Positions 32,974 through 42,009 of a stretch of 45,681 nucleotides of DNA are shown here, piece after piece. The translations under genes were made by a program, and so were the position numbers. Each line of letters begins with the position of its first letter. The first letter of the stretch is position 1. Below the pieces are notes generated by a model. That model did not search any database and was not told where the DNA came from. It worked only from the letters and a program-made list of their open reading frames with translations. The stretch comes from a bacterium (lineage in GTDB: Bacteria; B130-G9): NCBI GenBank assembly GCA_035527515.1, contig DATLAJ010000167.1, positions 1 to 45,681 on the forward strand, in the 5' to 3' direction.

Positions 32974-34206
32974 ATGATGACCGCAAATGACGCGCCTTCG
33001 GGCAATATCCTCCTCGGGGTGACGGGCAGCATAGCGGCCTATAAGTCCGCCGAGATAGTGCGACTTCTCACGAAGCGCGGGCTGGATGTTAAGGTTCTGC
33101 TGACGGAGAACGGGGCGAGGTTCATCGGCGTCGAGACGCTGGCGACCCTCTCCGGTCATCCAGTTTACGTGGAGATGTTTGCCGCTGCCCGCAGCGACCA
33201 GATCGGCCATATCTCGCTCTCAGACTGGGCGGACGTGTTGCTCATTGCCCCCGCCACGGCCAACATCATCGCTAAGTTCGCAGGCGGCGTGGCGGACGAC
33301 CTTCTGTCCACTACCTTCATCTCGTGCGAGTGTCCCGTGATCATCGCACCCGCGATGAACTCCCGCATGTATGCGCATCCTATCGTCCAGGAGAACATCA
33401 AGAAACTCCGCCAGATCGGCGCCTCGTTCATTGGTCCCGAGGCGGGCGAGCTGGCGTGCGGGACCTCCGGCAAGGGCAGGATGTCGGACCCAGAGACGAT
33501 CGTCGATGCAGTTTCCGCGGTCGCGAGGTTTGGTCTCGACCTAAAAGGACTGAACGTGTTGATCTCGGCAGGCCCGACGCGCGAGATGATCGACCCGATC
33601 AGGTTCATCTCGAACCGCTCATCAGGGAAGATGGGTTTTGCGCTGGCAAGGTCAGCAGCCGCACGAGGCGCGAAGGTTACGCTAGTTGCGGGGCCTACGA
33701 GTATTGAGGCGCCGCATGGGGTTGAGGTGAGAAAGGTAATTTCCGCTGAACAGATGCGGGAAGCCGTCCTCGACGCGCTGCCCGGGCAGCATGCTGTGAT
33801 CATGGCTGCTGCCGTCTCCGACTACACGCCCCAGGCCCCGGCGCAACAGAAGCTCAAGAAGGGCCCCGAGGGACTCTCTCTCGAGCTCTCTCGGACGGCT
33901 GACGTGTTGGCCGAGGTCAGCCAGGCAAGGGCAAAGGGGCAGGTGGTCGTTGGTTTTGCGGCCGAGACCGAGAACATCGTGGAGAACGCGAGGCAGAAAC
34001 TGTTCGAGAAGAACCTGGACTTCATCGTCGCCAACGACGTCTCGCTTAAAAACTCCGGCCTCGAGGTGGACGTGAATACCGCCACGCTCTTGTGGCCCGA
34101 TGGGAAGGTCAGGGCGCTTGAGCCTATGGCCAAGCGGGAGCTAGCCGAGACAATCCTTTCTGAGGTCTTAGCCCTGCTCGGCGGAGTGCCCACGGCACTC
34201 GGATAG
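32974..34206 (+). CDS. coaBC: Phosphopantothenoylcysteine decarboxylase / synthetase CoaBC
   Basis: About 410 aa; start ATG 32974 or 32977, after CAGGAG, while TTG 32953 is less likely. The bifunctional coenzyme A enzyme: the flavin-dependent CoaC half has NILLGVTGSIAAYKSAEIVR, the active-site His in IGHISLSDWAD, PAMNSRMYAHP and ACGTSGKGRM. The CoaB half has ISAGPTREMIDPIRFISNRS, SGKMG, AAAVSDYTP and FAAETEN. It couples cysteine to phosphopantothenate and decarboxylates the product. It lies downstream of gmk but separated by the toxin-antitoxin block. Confidence 0.96.
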   Translation: MMTANDAPSGNILLGVTGSIAAYKSAEIVRLLTKRGLDVKVLLTENGARFIGVETLATLSGHPVYVEMFAAARSDQIGHISLSDWADVLLIAPATANIIAKFAGGVADDLLSTTFISCECPVIIAPAMNSRMYAHPIVQENIKKLRQIGASFIGPEAGELACGTSGKGRMSDPETIVDAVSAVARFGLDLKGLNVLISAGPTREMIDPIRFISNRSSGKMGFALARSAAARGAKVTLVAGPTSIEAPHGVEVRKVISAEQMREAVLDALPGQHAVIMAAAVSDYTPQAPAQQKLKKGPEGLSLELSRTADVLAEVSQARAKGQVVVGFAAETENIVENARQKLFEKNLDFIVANDVSLKNSGLEVDVNTATLLWPDGKVRALEPMAKRELAETILSEVLALLGGVPTALG

Positions 34207-34400
34207 CTCTTTCTGACCCGGGCGCACCTGGTCGGCTCGCACGTGCCGAGCTCGCCTTCAGGCGGAGTGTCTCCGCTCCCCTTAGTCTTTTTGCCGGCGA
34301 ACGCAATTGGTCGCCTCGACCCAGTGTCTGGGCACCCATAGCTCTTTTTACCGGCGAACGCAATTGGTCGCCTCGCACCGAAACGGAGCTCGCCTTCAGA
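34205..34400. repeat. Three copies of a 60-bp dispersed repeat
   Basis: The unit reads roughly TAGCTCTTTTTACCGGCGAA, CGCAATTGGTCGCCTCGCAC, then CGGAGCTCGCCTTCAG. The 32-bp cores at 34287-34318 and 34344-34375 differ by one base. A degenerate copy lies at 34205-34262, and another about 13.5 kb upstream at 20728-20795. The rest of the gap to ribE (34401-34544) is AT-rich, with no FMN riboswitch consensus and no gene. Confidence 0.6.
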
Positions 34401-34544
34401 AGGCCTGTTATTCCTCTAAACCAAACAACAACCACCCTCCTATATAACCATACCTAACAATATAGATTCACACCCATGTAGAAGATACGACTCGTCAACT
34501 TGCCTCGATCTACTTATTATGCAATTGGTCAACGTGGAGGAAAA

Positions 34545-35204
34545 ATGTTTGCGGGACTAGTTGAGACAGTAGGAGTCATCAGAAGTATCGTCAGACGAGG
34601 CGAGGACCGATTGGGCGTTGCTGTCAGCTCGCCGTTTGAGGACACCCAGGTCGGCGACAGCATCTCGGTCTCTGGCGTGTGCGTAACGGTAACGGATGTT
34701 GGCCGGGCCGAGTTTGGGGTCTTCGTCTCCTCGGAGACGTTTCAGCGGAGCAAGTTCGGTGCGCTGCCGGTCGGGGCTCGGGTCAATCTCGAGCGCGCGT
34801 TGAGGCTCGGGGACCGGCTTGGCGGGCACATCGTGCAGGGGCACGTTGATGAGGTTGGCAGGGTCGCGTCTTTTGAGAAGAAGGGCGGAGAGGCAGTGCT
34901 GTTTGTGGAGCACTCCGGGCGATGGGACAGGCTAGTCGTGGAGAAAGGCTCGGTCTGTGTTGACGGCGTTAGCCTCACGGTGGCAGAGTGCGGCAGCGGC
35001 AGCTTCAGTGTGGCCATGATTCCCCACACTCTCGAGCGGACGTCGCTCGGTGGTCTGAGCGTTGGCGAGCAAGTGAACCTTGAGTTTGACGTTCTTGCCA
35101 AGTATGTCTTGAAGTGCTTACAGTCTTACTTGCCGGGGGAAATTGGGGGGAGCCTAAAGGGCAAGATGAGTGTTGAGTTCTTGAAAGAACACGGATTCAT
35201 GTAG
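34545..35204 (+). CDS. ribE: Riboflavin synthase, alpha chain
   Basis: 219 aa; ATG 34545 is four bases after GGAGG and gives the family start [12 protein letters not shown]. Two tandem lumazine-binding barrels are seen, each with the pattern G-I-S-V-x-G-V-C-V-T ([12 protein letters not shown], and [13 protein letters not shown]) and [10 protein letters not shown]. The enzyme dismutates two molecules of 6,7-dimethyl-8-ribityllumazine to riboflavin. First gene of the ribE-ribBA-ribH-nusB run. Confidence 0.96.
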   Translation: MFAGLVETVGVIRSIVRRGEDRLGVAVSSPFEDTQVGDSISVSGVCVTVTDVGRAEFGVFVSSETFQRSKFGALPVGARVNLERALRLGDRLGGHIVQGHVDEVGRVASFEKKGGEAVLFVEHSGRWDRLVVEKGSVCVDGVSLTVAECGSGSFSVAMIPHTLERTSLGGLSVGEQVNLEFDVLAKYVLKCLQSYLPGEIGGSLKGKMSVEFLKEHGFM

Positions 35205-35235
35205 CGGATTAGATTGGGACATAAGGGCTTTTGAT

Positions 35236-36471
35236 ATGGATAACGTGGATGCAGGAGAAGTCACGAAGACGGCCTTCGACACAATCGAGAGGGCTATTGC
35301 CGAGATAGCTGCGGGCCGGATGGTCATCGTTGCTGACGACGAGGACCGAGAGAACGAGGGTGATCTGACATGTGCTGCGGAGAGAGTAACGCCCGAGACG
35401 GTGAACTTCATGGCGAGGTTCGGCCGTGGGCTTATCTGCGTGCCGATGCTCGGAGAGCGACTCGACGAGCTGGGGCTTGCGCAGATGACGGAGCACAACA
35501 AAGCGCCCTTTGGCACTGCCTTCACAGTCTCCGTTGATGCGGCTCATGGCGTCACGACGGGCATCTCTGCTGCGGACAGAGCGCTGGCCATCAGAGTGCT
35601 CGCAGACCCGAGTAAAGGCAGGGACGATATAGTTGTTCCGGGCCATGTCTTCCCGCTTCGTGCGAGGCCAGGAGGCGTCTTGGTCCGCACTGGCCAGACC
35701 GAGGCAGCCGTTGACCTTACACGCCTTGCTGGGCTGTATCCGGCGGGTGTGATATGCGAGATAATGAAGAATGATGGGACGATGGCACGCGTTCCGGACC
35801 TTGTGCAGTTTCGCAAGAAGCACAATATACCGATCGTTACAGTTCAGGACCTGATCAGATACAGGCTCAAGCGTGAGATGCTTGTGGAGCGGGTGTCGAA
35901 GACCAGGCTGCCGACTAGGTATGGTGAGTTCACTTGTCTCACGTATCGAGATACGCTTCGGGACCAGTATCACTTGGCGCTTGTGATGGGCGACATACAG
36001 CATCAGGAGAGCGTTCTTGTCCGCGTCCATTCCCAGTGCCTCACGGGTGAGGTGTTCAAGTCCATGAGGTGTGATTGCGGAGACCAGCTCGAGATGGCGA
36101 TGCGGATTATCGCGAAGGCGGGCGTGGGCGTGTTACTTTACTTGCGGCAAGAGGGCCGGGGCATCGGTCTTCACAACAAGCTGCGCGCCTACGAGCTTCA
36201 GGACAAGGGCCAGGACACGGTCGAGGCCAATTTGGCGCTCGGCTTTCCGCCTGACAAGCGAGACTATGGCATGGGAGCACAGATACTCCGTCATCTCGGC
36301 GTCAAGAAAATGCGACTGTTGACCAACAACCCCGTCAAGCTCATAGCGCTTCAAGGTTACGGGCTTGAGACTGTCGAGCGCATACCGCTTGAGATTGCTC
36401 CGAACGAAGAGAACAAGGGTTATCTAAAGGTAAAACGGTCCAAGATGGGCCATCTCCTGACGAAGGTATGA
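35236..36471 (+). CDS. ribBA: Bifunctional DHBP synthase / GTP cyclohydrolase II
   Basis: 411 aa; ATG 35236. The RibB half (to about 210) has [26 protein letters not shown] and GHVFPLRAR, making 3,4-dihydroxy-2-butanone 4-phosphate. The RibA half has [20 protein letters not shown], whose three Cys bind zinc, [20 protein letters not shown] and [14 protein letters not shown], opening the GTP imidazole ring. Both precursors of riboflavin thus come from one chain. Length is normal. Both active sites appear complete. Confidence 0.97.
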   Translation: MDNVDAGEVTKTAFDTIERAIAEIAAGRMVIVADDEDRENEGDLTCAAERVTPETVNFMARFGRGLICVPMLGERLDELGLAQMTEHNKAPFGTAFTVSVDAAHGVTTGISAADRALAIRVLADPSKGRDDIVVPGHVFPLRARPGGVLVRTGQTEAAVDLTRLAGLYPAGVICEIMKNDGTMARVPDLVQFRKKHNIPIVTVQDLIRYRLKREMLVERVSKTRLPTRYGEFTCLTYRDTLRDQYHLALVMGDIQHQESVLVRVHSQCLTGEVFKSMRCDCGDQLEMAMRIIAKAGVGVLLYLRQEGRGIGLHNKLRAYELQDKGQDTVEANLALGFPPDKRDYGMGAQILRHLGVKKMRLLTNNPVKLIALQGYGLETVERIPLEIAPNEENKGYLKVKRSKMGHLLTKV

Positions 36472-36505
36472 TAGCATGTTGATAGTTGGCGATATATTAT
36501 GAGCC

Positions 36506-36569
36506 ATCCACTAAGGACACGAAGCGCCACTAAGCTCTTTCTTCGTGTGTTTTCGTGTTCTTCGTGGAT
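36506..36569. repeat. Imperfect inverted repeat (CACGAAG type)
   Basis: ATCCACTAAGGACACGAAG (36506-36524) pairs imperfectly with CTTCGTGTTCTTCGTGGAT (about 36551-36569). It lies in the 120-base gap before ribH. Similar CCACGAAG...CTTCGTGG palindromes are common in intergenic DNA of many uncultivated bacteria. It might act as a transcript-stabilising or attenuating hairpin. Confidence 0.5.
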
Positions 36570-36596
36570 CATCATCAATGAACCGAGGGGAGAATG

Positions 36597-37070
36597 ATGA
36601 TAGAAAAATACGGGATAATCGACGGCAAAGGGATCAAGATCGGAATCATTGCTGCTCGCTTCAACGAGTTCATTACGCAAAAACTGGTCTCGGGCGCTCG
36701 GGATTGCCTCGTGCGGCACAACGTTGAGGAAGATGACATCGAGGTCGTGTGGGTGCCCGGGGCGCTCGAGATTGCGAGCGTTGCTCGAATGCTGGCCGAG
36801 AGAAAGACTAACGACGCAATCATCTGTCTGGGCGCTGTCATCCGAGGCGCAACGCCGCATTTCGACCATGTCTCCTCGCAGGTCGCGCGCGCGATAGCGA
36901 CGGTCTCGCTAAACAGCGGAATCCCGGTGGTCTTTGGCGTCCTTACGTGCGACACGATAGAGCAGGCGATCGAGCGGGCTGGCGCAAAGGCCGGCAACAA
37001 GGGCTTTGACGCCGCCCTTTCTGCGATTGAGATGGTGAATCTCTACAAGACGCTTAAAGAACGTTCCTGA
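36597..37070 (+). CDS. ribH: 6,7-dimethyl-8-ribityllumazine synthase
   Basis: 157 aa; ATG 36597 (or 36594), after GAGGGGAG. Family motifs: [43 protein letters not shown] with the catalytic His in PHFDHV, and [19 protein letters not shown]. It condenses the RibA and RibB products into the lumazine used by ribE. It follows ribBA as in the standard riboflavin operon. Confidence 0.97.
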   Translation: MIEKYGIIDGKGIKIGIIAARFNEFITQKLVSGARDCLVRHNVEEDDIEVVWVPGALEIASVARMLAERKTNDAIICLGAVIRGATPHFDHVSSQVARAIATVSLNSGIPVVFGVLTCDTIEQAIERAGAKAGNKGFDAALSAIEMVNLYKTLKERS

Positions 37071-37100
37071 CAATGGACCGCGACTCGGGACAAATCTGCG

Positions 37101-37180
37101 GTTGGCAGTTGGCAGTTGGCAGTTGGCAGTTGGCGAACAGCCCTCCTCCGCCTTCATCCTTCATCCTTCATCCTTCCGCC
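37101..37180. repeat. TTGGCAG and CATCCTT heptamer tandem repeats
   Basis: Four and a half copies of TTGGCAG (37101-37134) are followed by three copies of TTCATCC (37152-37172). This is the inverted counterpart of the repeats at 24286-24343, with the two heptamer types next to each other in both places. It lies just before nusB and contributes an open frame that is not part of NusB. Confidence 0.7.
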
Positions 37181-37196
37181 TGCCGAGGTTCCTAGC

Positions 37197-37637
37197 ATGG
37201 GAAATAAGCACAAGGCGAGGGAGATAGCTATACAGCTTATATACCAGTTGGACGCGGTCGGCGGCCCTGTTGAGGAGGCTTTGAAGCCGTATTTTGCGGC
37301 CCACCCTGTCAACAGCGAGACCAGAGCCTTCGCAGAGGAGTTCGTCAGTGGGACGGCAGCGAACATCGAGAGCATAGATTCACTTCTGCGACAGGTCTCA
37401 GAGCATTGGTCGCTCGAGAGAATACTACCGGTCGATCTTGCGATATTGCGACTCGGCGCGTTCGAGCTGTTATATTTCGGCACGGCGCCCGCTATCGCAA
37501 TAGATGAGGCGGTTCGGCTGGCCAAGCACTTCAGTTCCAAGGAGGCGTCGGCGTTCATAAATGGTGTGCTGGACAAGGTGAAGGAGCTCGGACTCGTTGG
37601 GGCGGAAGGGCACGCGGCGTCCGGCGAGCAGCCGTGA
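37197..37637 (+). CDS. nusB: Transcription antitermination factor NusB
   Basis: 146 aa; ATG 37197, seven bases after CGAGG. The upstream in-frame extension is repeat DNA and was excluded. Family features: KAREIAIQLIYQLDAVG at the N-terminus, LPVDLAILRLGAFELLYFGT and AIDEAVRLAKHFSSKEASAF, then INGVLDKV. NusB joins NusE (S10) at boxA in rRNA transcription. Its position after ribH is the usual one. It overlaps the next gene by four bases (GTGA). Confidence 0.95.
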   Translation: MGNKHKAREIAIQLIYQLDAVGGPVEEALKPYFAAHPVNSETRAFAEEFVSGTAANIESIDSLLRQVSEHWSLERILPVDLAILRLGAFELLYFGTAPAIAIDEAVRLAKHFSSKEASAFINGVLDKVKELGLVGAEGHAASGEQP

Positions 37638-38383
37638 AATACTTCGTCATCTCAGATGTGCATGGCAACCTCGAAGCCTTTGAGGCCGTCCTCGCCCAGA
37701 TCAAGGCTTCTGCAAACGGGGAATACAGGATAGTCTCGCTCGGCGACATCATCGGCTACGGCCCTGACCCAAACCGCTGTATCGATCTGACCACCCAGGT
37801 GGCTTTCGTCTCAGTGCTTGGAAACCACGATTACGGCGTGCTCGGCCTCACCGAGATAGAGCTATTCAACATCGTCGCCACCGAGGCGATACTCTGGACG
37901 AGAGACCATCTGACCAAGGATGGCTGGAACGGCCTGCAAAGGTTGAAGGACAGGATACTGATCAGCAAAGGGATAGCAACGTTCACGCACGCCTCGCCGT
38001 TTGAGCCCTCCGAGTGGCACTACATCATAACCTACGGTTTCGCCAAAATGGCGTTCTCCGTAATGAGAACTCCGCTGTGTTTTGTGGGGCATTCTCATCA
38101 GCCGATCTTCATCGTTGAGGCCCCGGACGGAGCCATCGACATCATTCACTGTCAGGAACAATCGACGATAACTTACAACACCAACGACAAGTACATCATC
38201 AACGTTGGCAGCGTGGGGCAGCCCAGGGACGGCACCAACAAAGCCTGCTACGCCGAATGGGATGACGAGGCGCAGACGGTCTCAGTCAAGCGGGTCGCCT
38301 ACGATTTCAAGAGAACGCAGCAGAAAATCTGCGCAGCAGGGCTTCCCACCGCACTGGCCCTGAGACTAGAGACAGGCCTGTAA
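37634..38383 (+). CDS. Calcineurin-like metallophosphoesterase (YfcE/MJ0936-like)
   Basis: 249 aa; GTG 37634 overlaps the nusB stop. The two-metal phosphoesterase motifs are in order: SDVHGNLEAF, GDIIGYGPDP, GNHDYG, FTHASP and GHSHQPI, with INVGSVGQPRD near the end. Members hydrolyse cyclic dinucleotides, phosphodiesters or diadenosine polyphosphates; the substrate is not determined by sequence. Cytoplasmic. Co-translated with nusB. Confidence 0.9.
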   Translation: MKYFVISDVHGNLEAFEAVLAQIKASANGEYRIVSLGDIIGYGPDPNRCIDLTTQVAFVSVLGNHDYGVLGLTEIELFNIVATEAILWTRDHLTKDGWNGLQRLKDRILISKGIATFTHASPFEPSEWHYIITYGFAKMAFSVMRTPLCFVGHSHQPIFIVEAPDGAIDIIHCQEQSTITYNTNDKYIINVGSVGQPRDGTNKACYAEWDDEAQTVSVKRVAYDFKRTQQKICAAGLPTALALRLETGL

Positions 38384-38493
38384 GAACCAGTTGCCCGGCC
38401 GCCCGTGCCGGATAGACTTCTCTCGCAGCGCGTGTCTCGACACTTCCGCAATCGGGAAATCCACCTCAGCGAGACGCTTGCATTCCTTGGGGA

Positions 38494-39819
38494 TCACGTC
38501 TGTTCCCCCTCCTCGCAGGTTGTGCTTAGTTCCTTCTTCGCGTGCTTCTTCGATCCACCCTCTCCCACAGAAGGAAGAGCGGTGCTGTTTCGGGCATGTA
38601 GGATAGCCTGTGTGCGCTGGATCTCGGTGGCCAGTTGCTTCTCGTCTGGCAAGACCGTCCGGTACTCCGAGGCCATCACCTTGTTCGGGAGTCCCTCCAG
38701 TGCGTATCGGGCGACCGCCTCGTTCTTCTGGGCACAGAGGATCAAGCCAACAGGAGGATTCTCACCCTCGCGCACCCATTGCTCACGGGCGTAATTGAGA
38801 TAGAGGTGCATCTGGCCGGCGTCGGCGTGCGTGAACTTGCCGATCTTGAGATCGATGATCACCAGACACCGCAAACGACGATGGAAGAAGACAAGATCGA
38901 CGCGATACCACTCGTCGCCGATGCGCAAGCGCTTCTGCCTGCCGATGAAGCAGAAGTCGCCGCCAAGTTCGAGGAGGAAGGTCTCCAGATGCCGGATGAG
39001 GGCCTCTTCCAGATCGCTCTCGGAGTACTCATCCTTGAGCGCGAGAAACTCCAGCACATACGGATCCTTGATCTCTTCCTCAGGCCGGACCACATCTTCT
39101 GCTTGGGCCTCTTGCCCCTTGCTCAGCATGGCGGCTTTGTTTCGAGATAGAGCCGTGCGCTCATAGAACTGGGAGTTGATCTGTCGATTGAGTTGCCTCA
39201 CCGACCAGCCACCACGCAGGGCTTCGGTCTCATAGAAGGGCCGCGCATTCTCGTTCTTGACTGAGAGCAGCCGGACATATGCTGACCAGGGTAACGGGAA
39301 GCACGCAGCCGCATAGTGCAGGACAACCTCGGCAGTGGATGATCGCGATTCCTCGGACAGTGTTTGAAGAATCACCTCTGATCTATGCAGCCCAGGCAAG
39401 GCCTGCGATTTTTCAGACAATGTCTGGTGATTTTGCTGATTCGATTCTATCGACAGTGTCGAGAGAATTGGGCTGCTTGATTCTATTGACACTGTCGAGA
39501 GGATGTTCTCCTGAGGATAGGCCAGGTAAAACTGGCGAAACTTATTCAGATTCGGATAGGAGAAGCCGCGCCCGAACCTCGTAGTCAGATCATCCGCTAG
39601 CCGCTCAAGCAGCTTCTCTCCATATCCAGCTCGCTTTTCTCCCGACTGCTCGAACTCCACGATGCGCCGGCCTATCAGCCAATAAGCAGCCGTCATGATG
39701 GAATTGACCGAACGGGCTGCCGATCTCCTGGCGGCATCAATTACGCTCGATATATCGCCAAGGATCGACCCATAATCAGTTTCTAAATCTCTCCCTTGCC
39801 TAATCTGCTTCTTAGTCAT
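38494..39819 (-). CDS. DUF1016 PDDEXK nuclease (YhcG-like)
   Basis: 441 aa; ATG 39819, eight bases after AGGAAGG; a longer start at 39858 is unlikely. The N-terminal DUF1016_N domain has SIMTAAYWLIGRRIVEFEQ and GFSYPNLNKFRQFYLAYP. The C-terminal nuclease core has ELGGDFCFIGRQKRL, WYRVDLVFFHRRLRCLVIID and LKIGKFTHADAGQMHLYLNY, containing the D...D-x-K motif. Between them lies a repetitive insert with four variants of ILSTLSIES / ILQTLSEES. Function in cells is not settled; these nucleases are linked to mobile elements and DNA repair. The gene stands next to the integration site of the element on the right. Confidence 0.85.
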   Translation of the reverse strand: MTKKQIRQGRDLETDYGSILGDISSVIDAARRSAARSVNSIMTAAYWLIGRRIVEFEQSGEKRAGYGEKLLERLADDLTTRFGRGFSYPNLNKFRQFYLAYPQENILSTVSIESSSPILSTLSIESNQQNHQTLSEKSQALPGLHRSEVILQTLSEESRSSTAEVVLHYAAACFPLPWSAYVRLLSVKNENARPFYETEALRGGWSVRQLNRQINSQFYERTALSRNKAAMLSKGQEAQAEDVVRPEEEIKDPYVLEFLALKDEYSESDLEEALIRHLETFLLELGGDFCFIGRQKRLRIGDEWYRVDLVFFHRRLRCLVIIDLKIGKFTHADAGQMHLYLNYAREQWVREGENPPVGLILCAQKNEAVARYALEGLPNKVMASEYRTVLPDEKQLATEIQRTQAILHARNSTALPSVGEGGSKKHAKKELSTTCEEGEQT

Positions 39820-39908
39820 CCCAGTGCCTTCCTGAGCTTGTCCGAATCCAGCAAGCAATGCTCCATTCTAATGACCTCGTGCCTCGAAAGTCGAGCGCGG
39901 CTCGCTGT

Positions 39909-39962
39909 CGGAGGGGGTAGGATTCGAACCCACGGACCTTTCGGTCTGCGGTTTTCAAGACC
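39909..39962 (-). tRNA. 3' fragment of tRNA-Ser(TGA): attachment site remnant
   Basis: Read on the minus strand: anticodon loop CTTGAAA (39959-39953), anticodon stem ACCGC, variable arm AGACC-GAAA-GGTCC, T arm GTGGG-TTCGAAT-CCTAC, acceptor CCCCTCC and discriminator G at 39909. The matching 5' half is absent: the anticodon stem partner keeps only GGT before the sequence diverges at about 39963. The next bases are not CCA but ACA. The integrase gene ends 66 bases further right, so this is the displaced 3' end left by integration into a tRNA-Ser gene; the complete gene should lie at the far right end of the element. Confidence 0.8.
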
Positions 39963-40027
39963 AAAGACTACCGTCGAAGGAGCCGCCTATAAGCGGCAGC
40001 TAGGAACGCTGAAAACGTGCTGTGCCG

Positions 40028-41110
40028 CTATTGTGCCATTACTTCTGATTGGGCCGTCTCATTCTGCAAACCTTCGTCATCGGCTTTTCGACCTATGACG
40101 GGCAACTTGTCAACCGCCCTGTGCAATCGAGCTTGGGAAATGTGAACATAAGTCGCGGTCATCTTCAACGACGTATGGCCAAGAATTGAGCGTAGGGTGT
40201 GCGTATCGGCGCCTCCTTCAGCCATCAGCGAGGCCCCAAAATGGCGAAGATCGTGAAACCTGATGCCCGCCTTCTCAAGGCCTGCGCGCTTCAGTGCTGT
40301 TCTGAATTGGTTCTTGATCTCCCCGACGCCGAATACCAGCTCCCCGTTTTTGGGCAGGCTCTGCAAGGCTTCGATGACCGTTTGATTCGCGGGAACATAT
40401 CGGCTTGTATTTGTCTTAGATTCCCGAATCCAAAGTACACGACGCTGAAAATCAACGTCCGCCCATTGAAGCGAAAGCAACTCAGACTTCCGGGCCGCTG
40501 TATAAATCGCGCATAGAAGAAGCGGCCTCAAATAGCCCGGGCCGTCTGAAGCGGCGTCAAGCAAGGCTTGAATCTCGTTGCGAGTCGCAATGCGAAGCCG
40601 TGACTGTTCCGGCAATGCCCCGAGGCCCGCTGCCGGGTTGTGTCGCGCCAAGCCTGATTGCAGACCATAATTGAACGCGGCCCGCAAAAATTGCACTTCG
40701 CGGTTGACACACGCGTTGCTTAGATCCCCTCCACCGATTTGCTTCGGTTGCCCCAACCTCCATTTCCGATAACCCAGGATGTCCGCTGTCTGAATGTCTG
40801 CCACTTGTCGGTTCTCGCCAAAGAACCTCACAATCGGCTTTGCACTCACTCGGTCCCGACTATTCGGCGAAGGTCTCCCGAGGTAGGACGCAACAAGCTT
40901 TTTTACAGTAACCCTGCGACGTGGCCGCTCCCCAAGGTGTTCTTGTCTCGCTAATTCACTCCGGCAGCGTTGAAGAATCATCTTGGCCGCTGTGAAGGAG
41001 CTTGTGCCCGTGCTTTGCCGCACGCGATGACCTGCAACTTGCACGTCGATCCACCACAGACCGCTTCTCAATCGCAAGCCTCGATGCTTCGGGCCTTCAT
41101 TCTTCACCAT
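40028..41110 (-). CDS. Tyrosine recombinase (integrase)
   Basis: 360 aa; ATG 41110, overlapping the previous gene by 14 bases. The N-terminal arm-type binding and core-binding domains are followed by the catalytic domain. The active-site set is present: Arg in YTAARKSELLSLQW, Lys in ESKTNTSRY, HxxR in HDLRHFGASLM, His in GHTSLKMT and Tyr in TYVH. It lies next to the tRNA-Ser fragment, which it probably uses as attB. It is co-transcribed with the 275-aa gene. Confidence 0.93.
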   Translation of the reverse strand: MVKNEGPKHRGLRLRSGLWWIDVQVAGHRVRQSTGTSSFTAAKMILQRCRSELARQEHLGERPRRRVTVKKLVASYLGRPSPNSRDRVSAKPIVRFFGENRQVADIQTADILGYRKWRLGQPKQIGGGDLSNACVNREVQFLRAAFNYGLQSGLARHNPAAGLGALPEQSRLRIATRNEIQALLDAASDGPGYLRPLLLCAIYTAARKSELLSLQWADVDFQRRVLWIRESKTNTSRYVPANQTVIEALQSLPKNGELVFGVGEIKNQFRTALKRAGLEKAGIRFHDLRHFGASLMAEGGADTHTLRSILGHTSLKMTATYVHISQARLHRAVDKLPVIGRKADDEGLQNETAQSEVMAQ

Positions 41111-41924
41111 TTACATCCCTCGCTTTCAAATATCGCATCGCAGCTCTTCTTAGCGCAACCATCTCCTTCCTCTGCATCCGCCAAGACAGCCCAGGTCGCC
41201 CGCCTCGCGCGTTAAAGCGGTACTTCGGGAACAGCCGATTGGCACGTTCGACGGCCAGACCTTCCTGCAAAGGCGCCTCGACCCGCTCGAGAAAACCGAG
41301 AAACCGCTTTCGCTCCGTCTCTCGATCGGGGACATCCCAGCCTTCTGCCGCCGTCCAAGCCTCGTCCACCGCCTTATCCCAAAGCTCACGATCGGTCCCC
41401 AACCTCCCCAACCGACGCCCCAAGCTCGGCACTAACGATCGCTTAATGAAACCCTCCCGCAAATGACGATCGCAATACGCTTCGTCCAGAAGCTCCACGT
41501 CAGGCTCCCGTGAGACATCCCCAGGCCCCTCCCGAGAAACCTGAAGCGCCAGCACAACATCACTCGGCTCCACCGTTTTCAAAACTATCTTACGGAAGCC
41601 CGCACCACACCGGTCCCCACCCTCAGCCAGAAGTCTCCCCCGAGGCTCCGAACCTCCCACGCATTGCAACCAGACCGTCCGAGAAAACAGCCCATCGACA
41701 AACTCACGCAGCTCCGGGTCGTCATCTCCCTCAATTGGCTGCGCGATTCGAACCCTGATAGGCACCCAGTTGCCCGGCCGACCATAGCGCTTCAGCACCC
41801 GCTCCCCCGCCCCTCGAGCTCTAGCATAAAAGTCGCCATCGCTGTGCTCATCGCAGGAGGCCAAATGCGCCGGCTCACAGCCGTAGAGCCGTTCTAAGAA
41901 TGCTTTTGTGCGCTGCTGATTCAT
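41097..41924 (-). CDS. Unknown 275-aa protein of the integrative element
   Basis: ATG 41924. Soluble and rich in Arg/Glu, with no domain that I recognise. The C-terminal third (WDVPDRETERKRFLGFLERV, LFPKYRFNARGGRPG, ALRRAAMRYLKA) is basic and helical. The stop overlaps the integrase start by 14 bases, so both are translated together. Its promoter lies so close that the message should start at or one or two bases from the ATG. Likely a regulator or accessory recombination factor by position only. Confidence 0.65.
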   Translation of the reverse strand: MNQQRTKAFLERLYGCEPAHLASCDEHSDGDFYARARGAGERVLKRYGRPGNWVPIRVRIAQPIEGDDDPELREFVDGLFSRTVWLQCVGGSEPRGRLLAEGGDRCGAGFRKIVLKTVEPSDVVLALQVSREGPGDVSREPDVELLDEAYCDRHLREGFIKRSLVPSLGRRLGRLGTDRELWDKAVDEAWTAAEGWDVPDRETERKRFLGFLERVEAPLQEGLAVERANRLFPKYRFNARGGRPGLSWRMQRKEMVALRRAAMRYLKARDVNGEE

Positions 41925-41931
41925 AGACCCA

Positions 41932-41970
41932 ACTATACCAAGTAGTGTTAGGGCATGTCAAGCACGACAT
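41932..41970 (-). promoter_or_regulatory. Leaderless promoter with operator-like dyad
   Basis: On the minus strand, TTGACA (41961-41956), 18 bases and TATAGT (41937-41932), preceded by TGG (extended -10). Only seven bases separate it from ATG 41924. The dyad ATGTC-AAGCAC-GACAT (41955-41970) covers the -35 box and lies in the divergent region before the HTH gene, so one repressor could control both directions. Confidence 0.6.
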
Positions 41971-42009
41971 CGGAAATTATCAAACTTAGCTGGATGCAAA
42001 GGAGAAGAG

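Noticed and set aside
34401-34544. Possible FMN riboswitch before the riboflavin operon
   Set aside because: The conserved RFN element blocks are absent; the stretch is AT-rich and unstructured by eye.
35209-36030. 273-codon open frame on the minus strand
   Set aside because: Antisense to ribBA, which is complete with both active sites.
38635-39150. 171-codon open frame on the plus strand
   Set aside because: Antisense to the nuclease core of the DUF1016 gene, whose motifs are clear.
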